Positions 59,604-64,000 of a DNA stretch of 64,000 nt are shown here, piece by piece (position 1 is the first letter of the stretch; each line of letters opens with the position of its first letter). Below the pieces are notes generated by a model that did no database searches, had not been told where the DNA came from, and saw nothing but the letters and a program-made list of their open reading frames with translations. A program made the translations under genes and the position numbers. The stretch covers positions 1-64,000 of the forward strand of contig NZ_ACJX03000001.1 in NCBI RefSeq assembly GCF_000160455.2, given 5' to 3'. This DNA is from Acetomicrobium hydrogeniformans ATCC BAA-1850 (lineage in GTDB: Bacteria > Synergistota > Synergistia > Synergistales > Acetomicrobiaceae).

Positions 59604-59883
59604 CAATTTAACGTACTTATATCTATCGCAGCTATGTGTTGGCATCATGGTGATAATTACAAAAAGAGTAATTGTAACCAGCGTGGTCATTTTTGATGTA
59701 TGGACTGAAATTTTTCAAACATACAACATATCTCGTAGGTTTACCTTGGGAAATACATTTGCCCCAGGGGTGGGCATACAATATCGTTAACGAAAACTAT
59801 ATCAAATATGACCGCTGCATATTCAAGTTTTATGTGCTTAAAATTAGTATTTGTTAAATCAAAGGAATAACAAACAATGAAGA
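59604..59883. other. Intergenic sequence between two repeats
   Basis: About 280 bp without a recognisable gene. It lies between inverted family 1 repeats and could be a decayed insert. Confidence 0.4.
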
Positions 59884-59909
59884 AAATCAAAAATAAAGAC
59901 CTGACCCCC
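59884..59909 (-). repeat. REP-like repeat, RAYT 3' flank
   Basis: CAAAAATAAAGACCTGACCC then CC, 17 bp downstream of the transposase stop. Confidence 0.8.
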
Positions 59910-59925
59910 ACGGGCAGGCTCAAGT

Positions 59926-60783
59926 TTAGGAATTGCTGTCCTCTTGTTTTAAGATTACACTAACGGTGGAATAATGAAGGCCTAAAAACCTTGCAACTTC
60001 GGTTTGCGTGTAACCGTGTACGCGGACTGCCTCATAAATTTTGCCGTTTCGCTCACGCTTATCATCAATCTTAATATTGGCAAACAGCTCCTTCAAAGTT
60101 GGACGTGCTGCCTTTCTTTGATAGATCGGATACTCGTTATCCTGTTGGTAGTTGTCTAACAAAGGCTTCACAGCATCAAGAAAATTTTCGCTGCCAAGCA
60201 CTACCCCGCCTTTGAGTTCTTCCCACGGGCCTGTTTTGCCATCATTTGCCACGAAAGCCCGATATAGCTGTCTTGCCCGCTCGCTGTTTTTGTCAAATTG
60301 ATCCAGCAACCAGCTAGTATACAAAAAGGGTGGAGCGCTTTCAATCCCCGCTGTCGCCCTGTAGCTACTCCATGGCCACTCCTCTGGTCGCTTTACGAAT
60401 CCCGCCCTCACGGGATTCAGCACAATATACCGAGTCAACTCAAGCAAATGACTTTCACGCTCGACCAGTATAGACTTATACCTGCCCTGCAGTACATGAC
60501 CAACTCGATCGTGATTGCGATTAAAATATATCGTATACACACAATTGAGGTAATGCATCCCCTTTGAAATGTTAGCGTCCGGTGTTTCAATTAAAAGGTG
60601 GTAATGGTTATCCATTAAACAGTAAGCATGACATAGCCAATTGTATCGCTCGATGGTCTTGCCAAGCATACCCAAAAACATCGTGCGATCCTTGGCGTCG
60701 AGGAAAACGTCGTTTCTCGCGTTTCCGCGACAGGTAATGTGATATATTGCCCCCTCGAATTGAACCCTCAATGGTCGTGCCAT
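59926..60783 (-). mobile_element. REP-associated tyrosine transposase (RAYT, Y1 HUH)
   Basis: 285-residue Y1 transposase of the IS200/TnpA-REP branch. Seen: MARPLRVQFEGAIYHITCRG start, HUH motif His60-Tyr-His62 in MDNHYHLLIET, RNDVFLDAKDR, catalytic Tyr119 in LTRYIVLNPVRAG, WPWSSYRA, and a C-terminal helix-turn-helix (YTQTEVARFLGLHYSTVSVI). RAYTs are single-copy and mobilise short palindromic REPs rather than themselves. Family 1 repeats flank the gene at 59884 and 60885 and are scattered through the window, so this is their likely mobiliser. Complete and apparently active. Confidence 0.92.
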
Positions 60784-60884
60784 GTATCAAATATACTACA
60801 TATTTTACTTTTGTACATACATGAACACTACGAAAGTTGATCATTGTGTGTTACGAATTTATTCTGGCGCTGAGTAAAGGAAGT

Positions 60885-60908
60885 ATTCAAAAATAAAGAC
60901 CTGACCCC
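60885..60908 (-). repeat. REP-like repeat, RAYT 5' flank
   Basis: TTCAAAAATAAAGACCTGAC then CCC, same orientation as the copy at 59884, giving direct repeats around the transposase gene. Confidence 0.8.
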
Positions 60909-60920
60909 GCCATTGTTTAT

Positions 60921-61908
60921 TCAGGCCGAAACCTTATGACTTTGCCAAAATTCTATAGCAAAGGCCGCGAATATTCCGACGAAAAGCCCAAGAACACCCG
61001 CTACGGCGACCATGAGCGTGCGTTTTGGAGAAACACGCTGGGGGTCGATGGTCGGTTCCTGGACGATTCTTAGACCAGATATATTTGCTTTTTGCGCCTC
61101 TAAATCCTTTTGCTTTATAGCCAATTTATTATCTTGAAGATCTAGATTTTTGGACTTTATATCTAAATTTGCTAATCTAACATCAATATCGGCTAATTGA
61201 AGATCTAAATTTGCCAATTGCATTTCTAAGTCTTTTATTTCCTGCTGTAATTGTTGTTTTAGAATGTAGTTGTCTTCCAATGTCAGATTAAGTCGATCGA
61301 TTTGGGTTAAATTTTCCTGAATTGTATTTGAATACAGTAATAGTGACATAGAATCGGTTGGATTATGTTCTTTAGCCAACACTGCATCTCGCTGTTTAAT
61401 AAAATGTAGCATTTACGGCTGCTTTATGTAAATAAAAATTTTGTACTTTATCGAGAAAAATGGAAAAATATTCTTTTGCCCTCTCCGGTTCTGAAGAATC
61501 GATATTAACAAATATATAATTAGTTCTTTCTTGAACATTAGTTTTGATATCAAATTGGTTCTGCGGATCTTGGTAATCCCAGGTCAACTGAGTTAATATT
61601 TCATAATGAAAAGGGTTTTGCGAAATGAGCCTTTCGATGTTTTCTGGCGTATCTATCGCCTTCTCACGCCAAATTAAAGCATCGCGCACAGGTTCTTGTT
61701 CGTAGATCTGTCCCGGAGCCACTACCGCCGAAACCCTGTAAACCGGTTTCATAATGTATGAAGCCGCAATCGTAACAATTACAACCACCAAAAACACGCC
61801 TACGATAAGCTTTTTTCTCTTCAAAAGGACCTGTATAAGTTGATAAAGGTCAATTTCGTCCTCATAGTAGGGCTCGCGCTCATGATGCTCGTTTAATTCA
61901 TTATCCAT
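60921..61908 (-). pseudogene. wzz: Wzz-type chain-length regulator split by a frameshift
   Basis: First frame from ATG 61908: DEIDLYQLIQVLLKRKK, a transmembrane helix (LIVGVFLVVVIVTIAASYIM), PVYRVSAVVAP and the periplasmic start, ending at a stop at 61398-61396. The second frame (61412-60921) continues with a long coiled coil of seven-residue repeats (LANLDLQ, LADIDVR, LANLDIK) and the C-terminal helix after SPKRTLMVAVAG. The two frames overlap by 17 bp. Together they make a normal Wzz/GNVR protein of about 325 residues, which sets O-antigen length. As it stands two pieces would be made. Confidence 0.8.
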
Positions 61909-61957
61909 TCCCTTCACCTCAATATTCCGCTTTATATATAAAATCAATGTCTATAGT

Positions 61958-62623
61958 TTACAAAATCTCCCTTAAAAAGTCCACAGATGCTCCTGAGGAC
62001 TCTCGAGCTTTGCCGCTATAAAACCGTTTTGCATGCTCGACCAACAGGGCGTGATATTCCTGGTAAAGAGTGACATCCCCGGGCAGGTTTGACTCAAACA
62101 GATTTTTAAGTTCCATGTAGCCTGCTTTTCTTTCGGCAAGGCCCAAGGAAGTAACGATCCGCTTCGTGTAGGCATCTACGACGAACTCAGGGCGTTTGTA
62201 GGCGTAAAGCAAGATAGAATCGGCCGTCTCGTTTCCAACGCCTTTGACGGACATAAGCTCCTTTCTGGATGGCGTCCTCCCCTTCAATCCCACGAAAAAG
62301 TCGGCCATTTCCCTCAAATAAATCGCCTTCTGGTTGAAAAACCCTGCGGGCCTTATGGCCGATTTAAGCGCGCCCAAGCTTAAGGCAAGGATTTTATGAG
62401 GGTTCAGCGCTTCGATGCGCCTCAAATTTTCAAGCGCCCTCTCAACCGACGTCCAGGCAGTGTTTTGCGTGAGCACCGCCCCTGCGATGATCTCAAAGGT
62501 CTCTTCTTCGTTTTTGGGAACTCCGTAATCTCCGGCGTGGTAACTTCCTGCAACGGGCCACCACCCCTGTGGGCCGTAAGCATCAAGCAAAGCTTCGTAA
62601 ATCGCAATTATCCCCTTGTCCAT
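61958..62623 (-). CDS. MagIII-like DNA glycosylase (HhH-GPD without Fe-S cluster)
   Basis: 221-residue helix-hairpin-helix glycosylase. Motif LMSVKGVGNETADSILLYAY has Glu132 where EndoIII has its lyase lysine; Asp150 (VVDAYTKRI) is the conserved catalytic aspartate. No cysteine cluster at the C-terminus. This matches MagIII of Helicobacter pylori, a monofunctional 3-methyladenine glycosylase, better than EndoIII. It lies 10 bp after the region upstream of the Wzz gene and divergent from pfk. Confidence 0.8.
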   Translation of the reverse strand: MDKGIIAIYEALLDAYGPQGWWPVAGSYHAGDYGVPKNEEETFEIIAGAVLTQNTAWTSVERALENLRRIEALNPHKILALSLGALKSAIRPAGFFNQKAIYLREMADFFVGLKGRTPSRKELMSVKGVGNETADSILLYAYKRPEFVVDAYTKRIVTSLGLAERKAGYMELKNLFESNLPGDVTLYQEYHALLVEHAKRFYSGKARESSGASVDFLREIL

Positions 62624-62729
62624 AGCATTATTCTACCAAATCCAACGGCAGGCCAAACTTATGATACGTAAAATATTTGTAGGATATTTTTAAGGGAAAA
62701 AATAAAGGGATCGCGAACTTATCCGCTGA

Positions 62730-62758
62730 TAGACAGAATAAACAAATGTAGTTAAAAT
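62730..62758 (+). promoter_or_regulatory. Promoter of the PPi-phosphofructokinase gene
   Basis: -35 TAGACA (62730-62735), 17-bp spacer, -10 TAAAAT (62753-62758). Confidence 0.55.
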
Positions 62759-62784
62759 ACGGTAAATAAAGGAGGTATGGACTT

Positions 62785-64000
62785 ATGAATTTTCAGGAGA
62801 ACACATTGGCCCTAATCTGCGGAGGAGGACCCGCACCGGGCATCAACAACGTAATAGCTTCAGTCACTATAGAGGCTCGCAACAACGGTTGGGACGTCTT
62901 GGGCATCTGCGACGGATTTTCAAGCCTTGCTACGGCCAACAAAAAGGTCATCCCCCTTACCATCGACAAGGTCAGCCGCATCCACAAGGAAGGCGGAAGT
63001 ATCATAAGAACCTCCAGATTTAACCCCACCAAAAGCGAGGCGACCATGCGCACCGTCGTGGAAAACCTAGTAGACCTGGGCGTTACCCACATCGTCACCA
63101 TCGGCGGGGACGACACGGCCTACGCTGCCTACAAGGTCTCGGAGTTCGCTAGAGAAAGGCTGGGGTTAAACATCCACTTCGTCCACGTCCCCAAAACCAT
63201 AGATAACGACCTGCCTTTGCCGGAAGGGCTGCCCACCTTCGGCTTTGAGACGGCCAGGGCACTGGGTGCGGAACTGGTGATGAACCTCATGGAAGACGCA
63301 AAGACCATGGGACGCTGGTTTCTGGTGGTTACCATGGGACGTTCCAGCGGGCACTTGGCCTTAGGTATAGGCAAAAGCGCAAGCGCCACACTCACAATCA
63401 TACCAGAGGAATTTGAAAGCGAAACCATAAGCCTCCAACACGTCATCGACATAATGAGCTGCGCCATCATAAAAAGGCTCGCCCTCGAGAAAGATCACGG
63501 CCTCATTGTAGCCGCCGAGGGCCTGATATCGAAGGTGTCCTCACAGGAACTTGCGGCCATCGACTGCATCGAAAAAGACGACTTCGGCCACGTCCGATAC
63601 GCCGAGATCAACTTCTCCGACGTCTTAAAAAAGCAGCTCAACTCCGAGCTAAAAAAGATGGGCATTCCCATATCGGTCCAAAACAAGGAGATAGGCTACG
63701 AGGTAAGATGCGCTCCCCCAAACCCCTTCGACGTAGAATACACCAGAAACCTGGGCTATGGCGCCTTTAAATTCCTCGTCGAGGGCGGCTCCAACGCTGT
63801 AATTGCCATCCAAAACAACGAGCTCAACCCCATCAAATTCGAGGACATCGTGGATCCCGAGACGGGCAAGATGAAGATAAGGCTCGTCGATACCGACTCT
63901 TTACAGTATCGCATCGCAAGAAAATACATGATACGCCTGGAGCGGCGCGACTTGGAATCGGAATTCCTTTTAAACAAGATGTCGCGCATCGCCAACATGA
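62785..64000 (+). CDS. pfp: Pyrophosphate-dependent 6-phosphofructokinase, partial
   Basis: First 405 residues, continuing off the right edge. Seen: CGGGPAPGINNVI (12-24), GGDD at 107-110 where ATP-dependent enzymes have GGDG, PKTIDND (136-142), MGRSSGHLAL (about 190-199), PEEF. GGDD plus PKTIDND indicates pyrophosphate as phosphoryl donor, so the step is reversible in glycolysis and gluconeogenesis. GGAGG is 9 bp before ATG 62785. Housekeeping gene marking the end of the accessory region. Confidence 0.94.
   Translation, partial: MNFQENTLALICGGGPAPGINNVIASVTIEARNNGWDVLGICDGFSSLATANKKVIPLTIDKVSRIHKEGGSIIRTSRFNPTKSEATMRTVVENLVDLGVTHIVTIGGDDTAYAAYKVSEFARERLGLNIHFVHVPKTIDNDLPLPEGLPTFGFETARALGAELVMNLMEDAKTMGRWFLVVTMGRSSGHLALGIGKSASATLTIIPEEFESETISLQHVIDIMSCAIIKRLALEKDHGLIVAAEGLISKVSSQELAAIDCIEKDDFGHVRYAEINFSDVLKKQLNSELKKMGIPISVQNKEIGYEVRCAPPNPFDVEYTRNLGYGAFKFLVEGGSNAVIAIQNNELNPIKFEDIVDPETGKMKIRLVDTDSLQYRIARKYMIRLERRDLESEFLLNKMSRIANM

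Noticed and set aside
1-64000. tRNA or rRNA genes
   Set aside because: No cloverleaf with a TTCGANTC-type T arm or rRNA core sequence was found on reading both strands; an automated scan could still find one.

Overview
The window looks like the chromosome of an anaerobic, diderm (LPS or O-antigen bearing) bacterium of moderate GC. Gene content (pyrophosphate-type phosphofructokinase, Wzx/Wzy-type glycan loci, many Rpn nuclease genes, HicAB and MntA/HepT modules, small DUF1659/DUF2922/YvrJ genes) would fit Synergistota such as Acetomicrobium/Anaerobaculum. That placement is an inference, not something a marker gene here proves. Housekeeping genes sit at both edges: panB (1-382, minus, partial) and a PPi-dependent pfk (62785-64000, plus, partial). 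No tRNA, rRNA or CRISPR array was seen.

Layout. 1-22 kb is an accessory zone of toxin-antitoxin and nucleotidyltransferase/HEPN modules, a cadmium/zinc efflux locus (cadA, a separate HMA chaperone, divergent cadC-like repressor), a DUF262/HNH restriction-like protein, an Rpn nuclease, an unrecognised 627-residue protein and many gene remnants, including a piece of CRISPR cmr6. 22-40 kb is a polysaccharide locus read right to left: a winged-helix/NTase-fold regulator, a wbpA-wbpB-wbpD-wbpE set plus a WbpI/WecB-type epimerase (expected product UDP-ManNAc3NAcA), a chimeric dehydrogenase, Wzx, a stop-interrupted deacetylase, Wzy, three glycosyltransferases, a UDP-glucuronate epimerase and UDP-glucose dehydrogenase. 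40.3-44.1 kb is a compact phage-like block (XRE repressor, O-like initiator, partner gene, DUF1659, DUF2922, YvrJ, GH108 lysin) without structural genes. 44-60 kb mixes more TA modules with a second glycan locus (pglE-pglC-pglD, WbaP-like transferase, O-antigen ligase, frameshifted Wzz), arsM, a nitrilase, a ZIP transporter and a REP-associated tyrosine transposase (RAYT).

The most striking signal is not a gene. A short repeat (core GGGGTCnnATCTTTAATC, then TTGAATTTT) occurs more than 25 times, singly, in head-to-head pairs and as three ~100-114 bp REPIN-like units. It also flanks the RAYT gene. In at least seven genes on its own strand it forms the last codons and the stop codon, in all three frames. 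The three frame-1 cases, and only those copies, carry a TTTA-to-TTGA variant that creates the stop. A second, unrelated palindromic family (GGGTCTACC...GGTAGGCCC) does the same for two PIN toxin genes.

A second pattern is asymmetric decay: antitoxin genes are mostly intact while their toxin partners (three hicA, two PIN, hepT, DUF5615) are truncated or frameshifted, often at one of these repeats. Several remnants are partial duplicates of intact genes in the same window.
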